The notes below the pieces were generated by a model, which was not told the origin of the DNA, did no database searches, and saw nothing but the letters and a program-made list of their open reading frames with translations. The translations under genes and the position numbers were made by a program. 42,235 bases of DNA from Verrucomicrobiota bacterium (GTDB taxonomy: Bacteria; Verrucomicrobiota; Verrucomicrobiae; Limisphaerales; UBA11358): positions 1 to 42,235 of the forward strand of contig JACZKP010000194.1 in assembly GCA_014860005.1 (NCBI GenBank), written 5' to 3'. Below are positions 25,919 to 33,926 of this stretch, one piece after another (positions within the stretch are counted from its first letter, which is position 1; every line of letters begins with the position of its first letter).

Positions 25919-26156
25919 TTGGCTGACTCCGTGACCAATAGTTGGACCTACCGGATGCGCATCGGATTCGCTTTGCAGCAGCCCACCGGCATGTGGACCA
26001 ATGGTTTCTGGTACAATTACGCCAAGCGCCTGACCAACGTCACCTCCCCTGCTGGCTCCTTGAGCTATCTCTTTCTGGTGTTACGCATCACGCATCACGC
26101 TCCCCAACACCAGCTACATCCCGAACAACTTTTACACTGTCGCAAGTTTGACCTGT
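25919..26156 (+). pseudogene. Frameshifted remnant of an RHS/YD-repeat protein gene
   Basis: In one frame the DNA encodes TNSWTYRMRIGFALQQPTG, then MWTNGFWYNYAKRLTNVTSP and AGSLSY. After a frame change of +1 (between about 26060 and 26090) it reads RITLPNTSYIPNNFYTVASL in sequence order. Both pieces match the recurring pattern of verrucomicrobial RHS-repeat proteins (KRLTNVTSPAG, LPNTSYI). Neither the N-terminal secretion part nor the RHS core end is present, and the remnant stops where the next gene ends on the opposite strand. It is clearly non-functional. Confidence 0.7.
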
Positions 26157-26831
26157 TCAAGGGGCCACCGCGCGATAGTCCAACAGCCAAACGCTGGCGA
26201 GCCGGGTGTAATGGATGTCGGTGGCCAGCCCCGCCAAGGCCGCGCCCACTTCCGATTCATCGGGATAGTTTTTGATGATGTCGAACACCTCGCCCGTATG
26301 GAGGGTTCTTCGCTGATAAGTGTTTCCCTCCTTATCCACGCGCACGGGCAGCATCCAGCGGCAGTCCGCCCGCAAGTGATCCGCGAACACCACGCGTGCG
26401 TCCGGTTGCAGGCCGGCATGAAGCCCCGTCAGAAAAACACGAATCCTTGAGCGCGGCAGATGCGACCACCAGAACATGGCCACCCCGGCAGTGAATCCAT
26501 TTGCCAGTTTTTCCAGATGCCACGCATCGGCCTCGGCAAACTCGACTCGCGCGCGTCCGTAAACTCTTTCGCGCGCCAGAGCCAGCATGGGTTCGTTGAT
26601 GTCCGTGGCCAGGATGGACGTAGCGGTTCTGGCCATCATTTGCGTCCAATAGCCGGTGCCGCAAGCCACCTCCAGCACACGCTCGCCCGCCAACAAGTCG
26701 CGCAGCAGATCCGCGAGCCGCGCGAGATCAGCCTGTCGCTCCGGGATGCGGTAGGCTTCCTCGAATTCCCCGGCACGGTGGGCGTAATACAACGCCAGTC
26801 CGTCCGGTGTGCAGGTATCGGTAAACGACAT
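26157..26831 (-). CDS. Class I SAM-dependent methyltransferase
   Basis: 224 residues from the ATG at 26831 (MSFTDTCTPDGLALYYAHRA). The Rossmann-type SAM-binding core is clear: VLEVACGTGYWTQMMA (motif I), ILATDINEPML (motif II) and FAEADAWHL. Next come FTAGVAMFWWSHLPRSRIRVF and VVFADHL. The substrate is unknown; it resembles general Methyltransf_25/11 proteins. The open frame extends to 26993, with another ATG at 26909, so the N-terminus may be longer. GGAGG lies close before the chosen ATG. It ends abutting the RHS remnant. Confidence 0.85.
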   Translation of the reverse strand: MSFTDTCTPDGLALYYAHRAGEFEEAYRIPERQADLARLADLLRDLLAGERVLEVACGTGYWTQMMARTATSILATDINEPMLALARERVYGRARVEFAEADAWHLEKLANGFTAGVAMFWWSHLPRSRIRVFLTGLHAGLQPDARVVFADHLRADCRWMLPVRVDKEGNTYQRRTLHTGEVFDIIKNYPDESEVGAALAGLATDIHYTRLASVWLLDYRAVAP

Positions 26832-27021
26832 CGCCTCCGTTCCGATGGAGTTCTGCAAAGCCCCCTCTGCGGGGATTGCCGCCGGATCACTCGATGCTGG
26901 TAACGCGCTCATTTCCGGGGCCGCAAGCTGCGGGCAAGTTTGCCGCACCTGCGGGCCTGATTCCACCTTGGCGCACATGGGCCGCCGCCGCAAGCTCCTC
27001 GTAATGCTAACCGTAGTTCTT

Positions 27022-27137
27022 CATTTTGGCCGGAGCGCGGCTGTGTCTGCAAGACCAGCCACAGCACGACCAAACGGATGTGGCCCAATCCACCCGATGC
27101 GGCTGGTGCTCCGCACCCAGCCACGCTCCACAAAATG
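27022..27137. repeat. Long imperfect inverted repeat upstream of the flavoprotein gene
   Basis: CATTTTGGCCGGAGCGCGGC at the left faces GCCACGCTCCACAAAATG at the right. Inside are GACCAGCCACAGCA and GCGGCTGGTGCTCC, and a central GTGG-CCCAAT-CCAC hairpin. The whole 116-base element could fold into one long stem. It fills most of the gap between the methyltransferase and the flavoprotein gene. Confidence 0.6.
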
Positions 27138-27148
27138 AGAATCGCTGA

Positions 27149-28705
27149 ATGGAAACCTTGTCTCGTCACTTCTTGCGCCGCATCCTGTTCTCCGTGCAAA
27201 GGACTTCTTCAAAATTCGACTTCGATGTCGCGATTCTCGGGGCAGGCAGCGCGGGTTACGCCGCTGCGCGCACGGCGGCGGGCGCTGGACTGAAGACCGT
27301 GGTGATCGAAGGCGGGAATGAGGTCGGCGGCTTGTGCATCTTGCGTGGGTGCATGCCGAGCAAGGCGCTGCTTTACGCGGCGGAAGTCTTGCACCTTGCG
27401 CGCAAGGCCGACACCTGGGGGTTGAAGGTCAAATCCGCCGGGTTCGATTTCGCCAGGATCATGCAACGCAAGGCGAAGATGATCGCCGGTTTTGCGGATT
27501 ACCGGCGAGAACAGCTCGAGCGCGGCAAGTTCAAGTTCATCCGCGCACACGCAAAGTTTCTCGACGCGCACACGCTGGAACTGCGTTCCCATAACCCATT
27601 CGCAACCGCCGACATCAGGAGGCGGAATGGCCCACAAGAATCCGCCTCCTTACGTCGGCGGCTACGGTTCAGCGCGGGCGCAGCAGATGAGCACACGCAT
27701 AGACTCACCGCCAGGTATTTCATCATCGCCACCGGCTCTGTCATCGCGGCCCCTCCCCTGCCCTCCCTGACGGAAGTTGGCTATCTCACCAGCGACCACG
27801 CGCTTTCGCTCAAGCAACTGCCCAAGTCGCTGATTGTCCTGGGCGGCGGCGCAATCGCCTGCGAACTGGCGCAGTTCTTTGCCCGTTTCGACGTGCGCGT
27901 GACCATGATCCAACGCAGCCCCCACATCTTGAAGGAATTCGATGAAGACGCGGCCAAGGTGATCGAGACGGTGTTCCGCCGCGAAGGCATCCGATTGTTC
28001 ACCGGCACACGGTTGTTGGAGGTCAAACGCGCGGGCAAACAAAAGGTGGTGAGCTTCGAGCACGCCGGCCGGACCATGCGCGCGCAAGCGGATGAAATCC
28101 TGTTCGCGCTCGGGCGCACGCCCAATACCGCAGGCCTCGCGCTGGATCGCGCAGGCGTGCAAACGGAACAAGGCCGCATCGTCACCAACGCGCGGATGCA
28201 AACCAGCGCGCGGCACATCTTCGCGGCAGGCGATTGCACGGGGCCGCATGAGATTGTTCACATTGCCATTCAGCAGGCGGAGGTCGCGGCCCATAATCTC
28301 GCGCACCCACGAAAACCCCGAACGGTGGATTACCGGCTGCTCACCAGCGTGGTGTTCACTGATCCGCAAGTCGCGACCGTCGGTCTGACCGAGAAAGTTG
28401 CGCTCGCCCGGAAAGTCCCATTCCTCGTCGCGAGCTATCCTTTCAACGACCACGGCAAATCGTTCATCATGGAGGCTCTGGATGGTTTCGTGAAGCTGCT
28501 GGCGGATCCGCAGTCAGGCGAGATTTTGGGCGGCGCGTGTGTTGGCCCGATGGGTGGGGAGTTGATTCATGAAATCAACACGGCCATGACGAAACGAATG
28601 ACGGTTCAGGAACTGGCCGCCACGCCGCATTATCATCCCACACTCGCGGAAATCTGGACTTACCCGGCGGAGGAACTGGCGGAACGAATTTCGACAGTGA
28701 TTTGA
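27149..28705 (+). CDS. Dihydrolipoamide-dehydrogenase/mercuric-reductase-like flavoprotein with an in-frame palindromic insert
   Basis: 518 residues of the class I pyridine-nucleotide disulfide oxidoreductases. The FAD loop is DVAILGAGSAGYAAA (26-40). The redox disulfide is C63-ILRG-C68 within GGLCILRGCMPSKAL. A second loop, SLIVLGGGAIACELAQFFAR, binds NAD(P). IFAAGDCTG is the second FAD contact and HYHPTLAEIW gives the catalytic His-Glu pair. The protein is longer than usual by about 30 residues: between TLELRSH and HRLTARYFIIATG lies an Arg/Ala-rich stretch, and 27602-27665 of it is a DNA palindrome found elsewhere in the window. The first 22 residues also precede the usual start. There is no E2/E1 dehydrogenase gene nearby, so the partner is unknown. 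Confidence 0.9.
   Translation: METLSRHFLRRILFSVQRTSSKFDFDVAILGAGSAGYAAARTAAGAGLKTVVIEGGNEVGGLCILRGCMPSKALLYAAEVLHLARKADTWGLKVKSAGFDFARIMQRKAKMIAGFADYRREQLERGKFKFIRAHAKFLDAHTLELRSHNPFATADIRRRNGPQESASLRRRLRFSAGAADEHTHRLTARYFIIATGSVIAAPPLPSLTEVGYLTSDHALSLKQLPKSLIVLGGGAIACELAQFFARFDVRVTMIQRSPHILKEFDEDAAKVIETVFRREGIRLFTGTRLLEVKRAGKQKVVSFEHAGRTMRAQADEILFALGRTPNTAGLALDRAGVQTEQGRIVTNARMQTSARHIFAAGDCTGPHEIVHIAIQQAEVAAHNLAHPRKPRTVDYRLLTSVVFTDPQVATVGLTEKVALARKVPFLVASYPFNDHGKSFIMEALDGFVKLLADPQSGEILGGACVGPMGGELIHEINTAMTKRMTVQELAATPHYHPTLAEIWTYPAEELAERISTVI
27602..27665. repeat. Palindromic repeat, family A, copy 2, inside a coding sequence
   Basis: The left arm 27602-27626 (GCAACCGCCGACATCAGG...) and the right arm 27641-27665 (...TTACGTCGGCGGCTAC) are inverted copies matching at about 21 of 25 positions around a 14-base loop. 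The arms match those at 4569-4644 and 40370-40394. In the protein this reads ADIRRRNGPQESASLRRRL, with no stop. Confidence 0.8.
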
Positions 28706-28797
28706 CACCGCTGGTTTCCGCCGCCGCACGCAGATCACTCCGCCTCCCTAATCGAGAGCGGTGAGTGTGGTGCGTTAACAAACAACGAAAAGACTAC

Positions 28798-29946
28798 ATG
28801 AACAAAAAACCCTCCAGATCAACGCCGCTATCTGCGGCCACACACAGGTTACTGTTGAACACAATCCTGCTCGGCAGCCTGGCCGGGGCAATCCCCAGTT
28901 TCGCCCAGGAAACAGGCGAAGCGGCGCGTTGGCAATGGCGCGATGCCCGGGAGTTGACCGTCGAAGGCAAAGGCTGGACCGACACCAGGGATTTCTACGA
29001 TCGCCTGCCCGCGCGGGCGGAAGGCCAGGTGCGTCCGCCGGTGTGGCATTTGAGCCGCGATTCCGCCGGGATCAGCGTGCGCTTTGTCACCGAGGCAACG
29101 ACGATTGCGGCCCAATGGAAATTGCGGCGCGAGGCGCTGGCGATGCCGCACATGCCGGCCACGGGCGTGAGCGGGCTGGATTTGTATGTGAAGGAACAAG
29201 GGCAATGGCGCTGGCTCGGCAATGGTCGTCCGACGAAAACCATTGAGGAAAAAGTGCTGGTCAGCGGAATGACGCCGGGCCGGCGGGAGTATTTGTTATA
29301 CCTGCCGCTTTACAACGGAGCGCAGGAGGTGAAGATCGGCGTGCCACCGGGCGCGGAGTTGCACGCCGGCCCGGAGCGACCGGTGCGGACAAAGCCGGTG
29401 GTCTTCTATGGCACATCCATCGTGCAAGGCGGCTGCGCTTCGCGCCCGGGCATGGCGTATCCGGCGATTCTTGGTCGTCGCCTCGACGTGCCGACCATCA
29501 ATCTCGGTTTCTCCGGCAACGCTCAGTGTGAACCGGAAATGGCGCGATTCCTCGCGGAACTGGACCCCGCTGTGTTTGTGCTCGATCCCCTGCCCAACAT
29601 GACTGCGGAAATGGTGAACGCGCGATTCGAGCAGTTCGTGGGCATCCTGCGCGAAGCCCGCCCGCAGACACCCATTGTGCTGGTGGAACATCTGGATTAC
29701 ACCGACGGCGAATTCGTGGGAGCGCGCCGGGAAAAAGTCGCCGCCGCGAATGCTGCGCTGCGGACAATCCATCAACGCCTGGTCAGCAGCGGTCAGAAAA
29801 GGATTTTTCTGGTGCCGGGGGACAAGTTGATCGGTCACGATGGTGAAGCCACGGTGGATGGAACGCACCCGACGGATTTGGGGTTCTTGCGGATGGCGGA
29901 TGCACTTGAGTCGGGGTTGCGGCGAGCCCTGAAATCAAACCGTTGA
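28798..29946 (+). CDS. Exported SGNH/GDSL hydrolase with GxDLY N-terminal domain
   Basis: 382 residues. A signal peptide (about 1-38, ending SFAQ) precedes an N-terminal beta-sandwich domain that carries its namesake motif GLDLYVKEQGQW (about 126-137). The C-terminal SGNH-type esterase domain has the nucleophile Ser at about 205 in FYGTSIVQGG, an Asn in LGFSGNAQCE, and the Asp/His pair in VDGTHPTDLG (about 353-362). These give a complete SGNH catalytic set. Family members deacetylate or de-esterify sugars and polysaccharides. The start is the ATG at 28798, since the signal peptide follows it; the longer frame from 28765 adds nothing. Confidence 0.9.
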   Translation: MNKKPSRSTPLSAATHRLLLNTILLGSLAGAIPSFAQETGEAARWQWRDARELTVEGKGWTDTRDFYDRLPARAEGQVRPPVWHLSRDSAGISVRFVTEATTIAAQWKLRREALAMPHMPATGVSGLDLYVKEQGQWRWLGNGRPTKTIEEKVLVSGMTPGRREYLLYLPLYNGAQEVKIGVPPGAELHAGPERPVRTKPVVFYGTSIVQGGCASRPGMAYPAILGRRLDVPTINLGFSGNAQCEPEMARFLAELDPAVFVLDPLPNMTAEMVNARFEQFVGILREARPQTPIVLVEHLDYTDGEFVGARREKVAAANAALRTIHQRLVSSGQKRIFLVPGDKLIGHDGEATVDGTHPTDLGFLRMADALESGLRRALKSNR

Positions 29947-29991
29947 ATCCAAACCTGCGGCAGCGGACGACGGATCGTCAGACCGGGGGGA

Positions 29992-30009
29992 ATTACGCTT
30001 TTGCGTAAT
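29992..30009. terminator. Small perfect hairpin overlapping the stop codon of the minus-strand small gene
   Basis: ATTACGC-TTTT-GCGTAAT is a perfect 7-base stem. On the minus strand its distal arm contains the TAA stop of the 78-residue gene. It lies between two convergent genes and may terminate either transcript, although the following C-run is not a classic T-tract. Confidence 0.4.
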
Positions 30010-30229
30010 GCGCCGACACGGAGGCGGACGAAGGCAACGGAAACACTTCATCAAACTGGCTGTCCGTGAATCGGACGGCAATTTGAACTCCACTGAGTGC
30101 GTGCTCGCGCGCGAAATTGATGGCCCGCTGGGAGTGCTGAAAATCGTACGCCTCCAGCGGGTTGGCCGTCCAGTTTCCCAGACTCCGGAGGTATAGCTGC
30201 GTGCGCGCATGTTGCAGCAGGATTCTCAT
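29993..30229 (-). CDS. Small conserved-looking protein of unknown function
   Basis: 78 residues: MRILLQHARTQLYLRSLGNW, then TANPLEAYDFQHSQRAINFA and HALSGVQIAVRFTDSQFDEV. The layout (short strands, a helix with the DFxxSxxAIxFA pattern, then hydrophobic strands) resembles small hypothetical proteins I associate with Verrucomicrobiota, but I cannot name a family. It is not a shadow: there is no gene on the opposite strand. The last 10 residues are encoded by TCCGCCTCCGTGTCGGCG, which may be a decayed arm of repeat family A. Confidence 0.6.
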   Translation of the reverse strand: MRILLQHARTQLYLRSLGNWTANPLEAYDFQHSQRAINFAREHALSGVQIAVRFTDSQFDEVFPLPSSASVSAHYAKA

Positions 30230-30483
30230 GTTTCGTTACTCTTACCAGGTTCGGCCCGCCTGCCCCAAAGTCTCCGCTCGCACCTTCGGCCAATGCATCA
30301 AGGCAGGCAGTTGAAGCTTATTCCGATCACGTCCGCAGGCAAGTCCAAGTTCAGATAAAATTCGGATAAAATTCTCGCCGCATTGTCCGGCTCAACGGGT
30401 GGCGAGTTTTGCAGCCGCCGCGCAGTAACACTGCAATTTCCCCTCGTCAATCGTCACGTCATTGCCTACGTTACGCTGGTAGT

Positions 30484-31494
30484 ATGAAAAAGAATTTTGT
30501 CCTGATGTGGGCAGTCTTGGTTTCAGCCTGCTGGCACGTTGAAACGGCGGCCCTAGCACAGACGACCGTCGTGATCAGTAATCCACCGGCGATCCGCCTG
30601 ATCCCCTCGCCGAGCGATTTGGGCTTGTCCGCTCCCCTGCCCTCGCCGCCAGTGAACCGACCCATCCAGGTGCGCCCACCGCAATCCGGCACTGCGTTTC
30701 CGAATTTTCCCGTCACTCCCGTCGCCACCGCTCCCGGGCCGCTGCCGCCCAACATCATCGCCTGGGATGGTGATTTGAAAGAATCCACTCTCAAAGCCGG
30801 TGAAGTGGAATCGCTGCTGACGTTCAACTTCACCAACGTTTCATCGTCCGATGCCACGATCAGCCACGTGCAAACCAGTTGCGGTTGCACCACGCCCCGC
30901 CTGCCACAGATGCCTTGGAAAATCGCGCCCGGCGCGCAGGGACAAATTCCCGTGGTGATGAACATGGCCGGCCGCTCGGGGACGGTGTTCAAGACCATCA
31001 CGGTCAACACAGACAAGGGTTGGAAGATGCTCACCGTAAAAACCACGATTCCTCCGCCGTCACCCACGGCGATGACGGCGAATGAACGCTTGCGCAACCA
31101 ACAACTCGTGCTGGCCGACCGGCAGGCGGTGTTCAAGGGCGATTGTGCGCGTTGTCACGTCGAGCCGGTGATTGGCAAGCTGGGCAAGGACCTCTACACC
31201 GCCGCCTGTGGCATCTGCCACGAAGCCGAGCACCGCGCCGAAATGGTGCCGGACTTGAACGCGCTCAATCACGCCACGAGTGCCGAGTACTGGAAACATT
31301 GGATCACGCACGGCAAAGCGGGTTCGCTCATGCCAGCCTTCGCCCACGCGCAAGGCGGGCCGCTTTCCGACGCGCAAATCGCTTCCTTGGTGAATTACCT
31401 TGTTAAAACGATCCCCTCCAAAGCTGGCGCCGCAACGCCCAGCCTCCCGGCCACCACTCCGGCTAAAGTCTCTCACCCATCCGGTGGGGAATAA
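30484..31494 (+). CDS. Exported DUF1573 and cytochrome c domain protein
   Basis: 336 residues. A signal peptide (1-25, ending AALAQ) precedes a Pro-rich stretch (about 30-90) and a DUF1573 domain at about 95-186 (LTFNFTNVSSSDATISHVQTS with CGCTTP), an Ig-like fold common in exported proteins. A C-terminal cytochrome c domain contains CGICH at about 242-246, which binds heme covalently, and a likely axial Met in SLMPAFAH (about 281-288). A second CxxCH, CARCH at about 221-225, lies only 21 residues earlier, so one or two hemes are possible. It is probably an extracytoplasmic electron carrier. The start is the ATG at 30484; the frame extends to 30409 without signal-peptide features. Confidence 0.85.
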   Translation: MKKNFVLMWAVLVSACWHVETAALAQTTVVISNPPAIRLIPSPSDLGLSAPLPSPPVNRPIQVRPPQSGTAFPNFPVTPVATAPGPLPPNIIAWDGDLKESTLKAGEVESLLTFNFTNVSSSDATISHVQTSCGCTTPRLPQMPWKIAPGAQGQIPVVMNMAGRSGTVFKTITVNTDKGWKMLTVKTTIPPPSPTAMTANERLRNQQLVLADRQAVFKGDCARCHVEPVIGKLGKDLYTAACGICHEAEHRAEMVPDLNALNHATSAEYWKHWITHGKAGSLMPAFAHAQGGPLSDAQIASLVNYLVKTIPSKAGAATPSLPATTPAKVSHPSGGE

Positions 31495-31539
31495 AAGCGT
31501 TCGAGCACGCTGAGAGGGTGGAGAAACCGGTGCGGCAAC

Positions 31540-32820
31540 TCACAACTTCATCGGTTGCCTTTGACCGTAAGTCAACGTTCGCCACAACCATTCCGCGGGC
31601 CCAAATCGAAACCGTTTCAGCCACCATAGGCTGAACGGGATTTGTGCGGCGTAAATGACCAGGGCCAACACCACGCCCGGCGCCCGGCCCACGGAACCGT
31701 ACCAACCCAGGCCATAGCTGTAGAAGATCGTCGTGCAAACCAACGATTGCAGCAGGTAATTGGTTAAGGCCATCCGTCCGACGGCCGCGAGCGGATGAAG
31801 CAACTTCTGCGCGCCGTTGCCCCGCAATAGCAGCGTGATCGCCGCGGCGTAGGCAAAACAGAGCGCCGGTCCGCCCACCGCCAGCATCGCCGCCGTGACC
31901 ACCCAAAGCGGCGAGACACTCGCCGGATCGGCTACCGCATAAGTGACCGCGTAAATTAGATTTGCCGGCAATCCCAGCGCGAGGCCCCACCCTAGCGTGC
32001 GCCGGATGAAACCAAGATTGGCTTCGATGTCATGCAAGAGTCGCCGCCGGCCCGCGTACAAGCCGAACAGAAACATCGCAAAGAACATGGGCGCGTAATA
32101 CCAGACATACTGGTAGAGAAACATCACGTTGCGGGCGCGCTGCATGAAGACCTCCGCCACACTGCCGTGGGCGAACGCGCGCAGGTTCTCCGCCGCCGCC
32201 TGCTCATACCATGCGTTGGTCGCGGTGAGCTCTTTCTCTACGATCTCCGCCACTCCCGGCACGAGCGACCCCAGCGCCATCATCGCCCCGAGCAGCGCGT
32301 AGATGACGACTGGCACCAGCAGGGAAATGCCCGCCCACACCAGCAGCGTGGTGGGTTGGCGATTGCGAAACGCCAGCAGTAGGAAACCGAACAAGGCGTA
32401 CATTACAAGAATGTCCCCTTCCCAAATCAAGAAGGCGTGCGCCAGCCCAATCGCCAGCAGCGTCAGCAGTCGCCGCGCGTAACGACCCACGAAACCGGCC
32501 CCGCGCGCCGCCGCCCGCTCCATTTGAATGGCCATGCCCAGACCGAACAAAAACGAGAACAGCGAAATGAACTTCCCCTCCGCGAAGACGCGCACCAGCC
32601 AGTCCGCCGCCACGTCCGCACGCGACGTCCACGGTTGGGCGGCCATGAACAGGTCGTAACACGGCCAACTGAACAGCGCCATGTTGACGAGTAAAATCCC
32701 AAGCAAGGCGAAGCCGCGCAGCACATCCAGCGTTTCAATCCGTTCCGCAGGGGCGACCGGTGTCGGCGCCGGCACGTGGAGTTGTGCGATGACGGGTGGA
32801 ATGTCTGGCATGGCCTGCAT
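31540..32820 (-). CDS. DUF418 family multi-pass membrane protein
   Basis: About 426 residues starting MQAMPDIPPV. The family signature follows the N-terminus: RIETLDVLRGFALLGILLVNMALF. About ten hydrophobic segments follow, ending in the DUF418 domain (GRMALTNYLLQSLVCTTIFY, then PFSLWWLKRFRFGPAEWLWRT). YeiB-type proteins are thought to be membrane transport or acyl-transfer-like proteins, but the function is unproven. Alternative starts at 32826 and 32811 are close and not distinguishable. It converges on the DUF1573/cytochrome gene with 45 bases between. Confidence 0.88.
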   Translation of the reverse strand: MQAMPDIPPVIAQLHVPAPTPVAPAERIETLDVLRGFALLGILLVNMALFSWPCYDLFMAAQPWTSRADVAADWLVRVFAEGKFISLFSFLFGLGMAIQMERAAARGAGFVGRYARRLLTLLAIGLAHAFLIWEGDILVMYALFGFLLLAFRNRQPTTLLVWAGISLLVPVVIYALLGAMMALGSLVPGVAEIVEKELTATNAWYEQAAAENLRAFAHGSVAEVFMQRARNVMFLYQYVWYYAPMFFAMFLFGLYAGRRRLLHDIEANLGFIRRTLGWGLALGLPANLIYAVTYAVADPASVSPLWVVTAAMLAVGGPALCFAYAAAITLLLRGNGAQKLLHPLAAVGRMALTNYLLQSLVCTTIFYSYGLGWYGSVGRAPGVVLALVIYAAQIPFSLWWLKRFRFGPAEWLWRTLTYGQRQPMKL

Positions 32821-33377
32821 GAGCATCTGAGCGATCCGCGAGCGCGATGATGTGCATCCCTCGCAACGGGTCAAGCCACGAGTTCGATTTCCCCATACCG
32901 CCAGTGACGGCGGTGTGTGACGACCGGAAGTTCGCCGCTCATTGGCGGAATTCGCGGCCGGGTTGGTTCATGCGCTCCGGATGTTCTCCAGAAACCCGCT
33001 TGCACCACTATCACGAACCTCCACAATGAGGAGATCAAGGTGCCGCCCGTCTCTGGTGCCCCGCAACGCTTCTACCGGGGCATGTTGCCGGTGCCGGTGC
33101 CGTGAGCCGGGGTTGGCAAGCTGCGGGCCTGGGCGCGAAACGCAGCCACATTCGCGCGGAGAGAACGGCTTGTGTTCACAGTCGCGAGCGGCGAAGCCTG
33201 CGCTCGGAAGTTGCTGGCGGGACGGGACGTCCTCCTCGCGCCGTTACGCAAGGTTGCGCCCGCCAGTTCCACCGTTTGCGACGAACCGGGCAATCGCTGC
33301 GACACAAAGCCGACAACATGTCGGCGCTCCGATCACCTGGGATTGAAGTGGTAAAGGCGTCGCTCTGGCAAAACGGG
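32821..33377. other. 557-base intergenic region, mostly unexplained
   Basis: No credible gene on either strand. GCCGAC-AACAT-GTCGGC (33309-33325) is a small hairpin of the same general design as those at 24984-25028. The remainder is GC-rich and shows neither a domain-like translation nor a recognisable promoter. It lies between the 5' end of the DUF418 gene and the 3' end of the TrmO-like gene. Confidence 0.5.
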
Positions 33378-33926
33378 TCAAGGGCTGGACGGTCGGTTCC
33401 CCCTTGCCCAAACCGGCACCCGCACATCTTTGGTCGGAGCATCTGGGGGAATGAAGGGCTTCAAGTCCAGCAGCGGAGTCCCGTCAAAGGCGTCCAAGTC
33501 ATCCACGGTGATCCGATTGCCCTGAATCGCAAGAATCCGGCACACGCTTAGCGCGATCAGATTCGGACGCACAGGGGCGCGGCAGGCGAACACCCCGGTC
33601 AGCGGATTCTCTTGGTTCCCGCGCGGATGCACCCGCAGCATGCGCCGTTGGTGTGGAGTATCATTCTTGTCGAACCAGTAGAACACGTTGAGATGTGACC
33701 ATTCCTCCAGGCCCAGCAACCCATCCACGTATTCGTCAAAAATGCGGAGATGCACTCCCTCACCCTTTTTCTCCACCGCGCCAATGGGGAACAGTTTGAA
33801 AAACGGCAGGGCGACCCCGGTTGCGGTGGGGTCCGCCCGGGCGGCAACCGACCCCGTGGCCAGGAGACCACTGCCCGCCACCTGGCGCATCACCCTGGTC
33901 ACAAACTTGCGTCTCGAGGTTTTCAT
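33378..33926 (-). CDS. TrmO/TsaA-fold protein with a twin-arginine signal peptide
   Basis: 182 residues. Residues 4-11, SRRKFVTR, followed by a hydrophobic stretch and ARA (about 29-31), form a typical Tat signal. Residues about 44-170 match the TsaA/TrmO (UPF0066) fold: LFPIGAVEKKGEG, GLLGLEEWSHLNVFYWF, PLTGVFACRAPVRPNLIALS, DLDAFDGTPLLDLKPFIP. Known TrmO methylates N6 of t6A37 in tRNA in the cytoplasm. Here the usual RPNPIGLS is RPNLIALS, and the Tat signal places the protein outside. It may be an exported relative with another SAM- or ligand-dependent role. It is a single gene with large gaps on both sides. Confidence 0.8.
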   Translation of the reverse strand: MKTSRRKFVTRVMRQVAGSGLLATGSVAARADPTATGVALPFFKLFPIGAVEKKGEGVHLRIFDEYVDGLLGLEEWSHLNVFYWFDKNDTPHQRRMLRVHPRGNQENPLTGVFACRAPVRPNLIALSVCRILAIQGNRITVDDLDAFDGTPLLDLKPFIPPDAPTKDVRVPVWARGNRPSSP

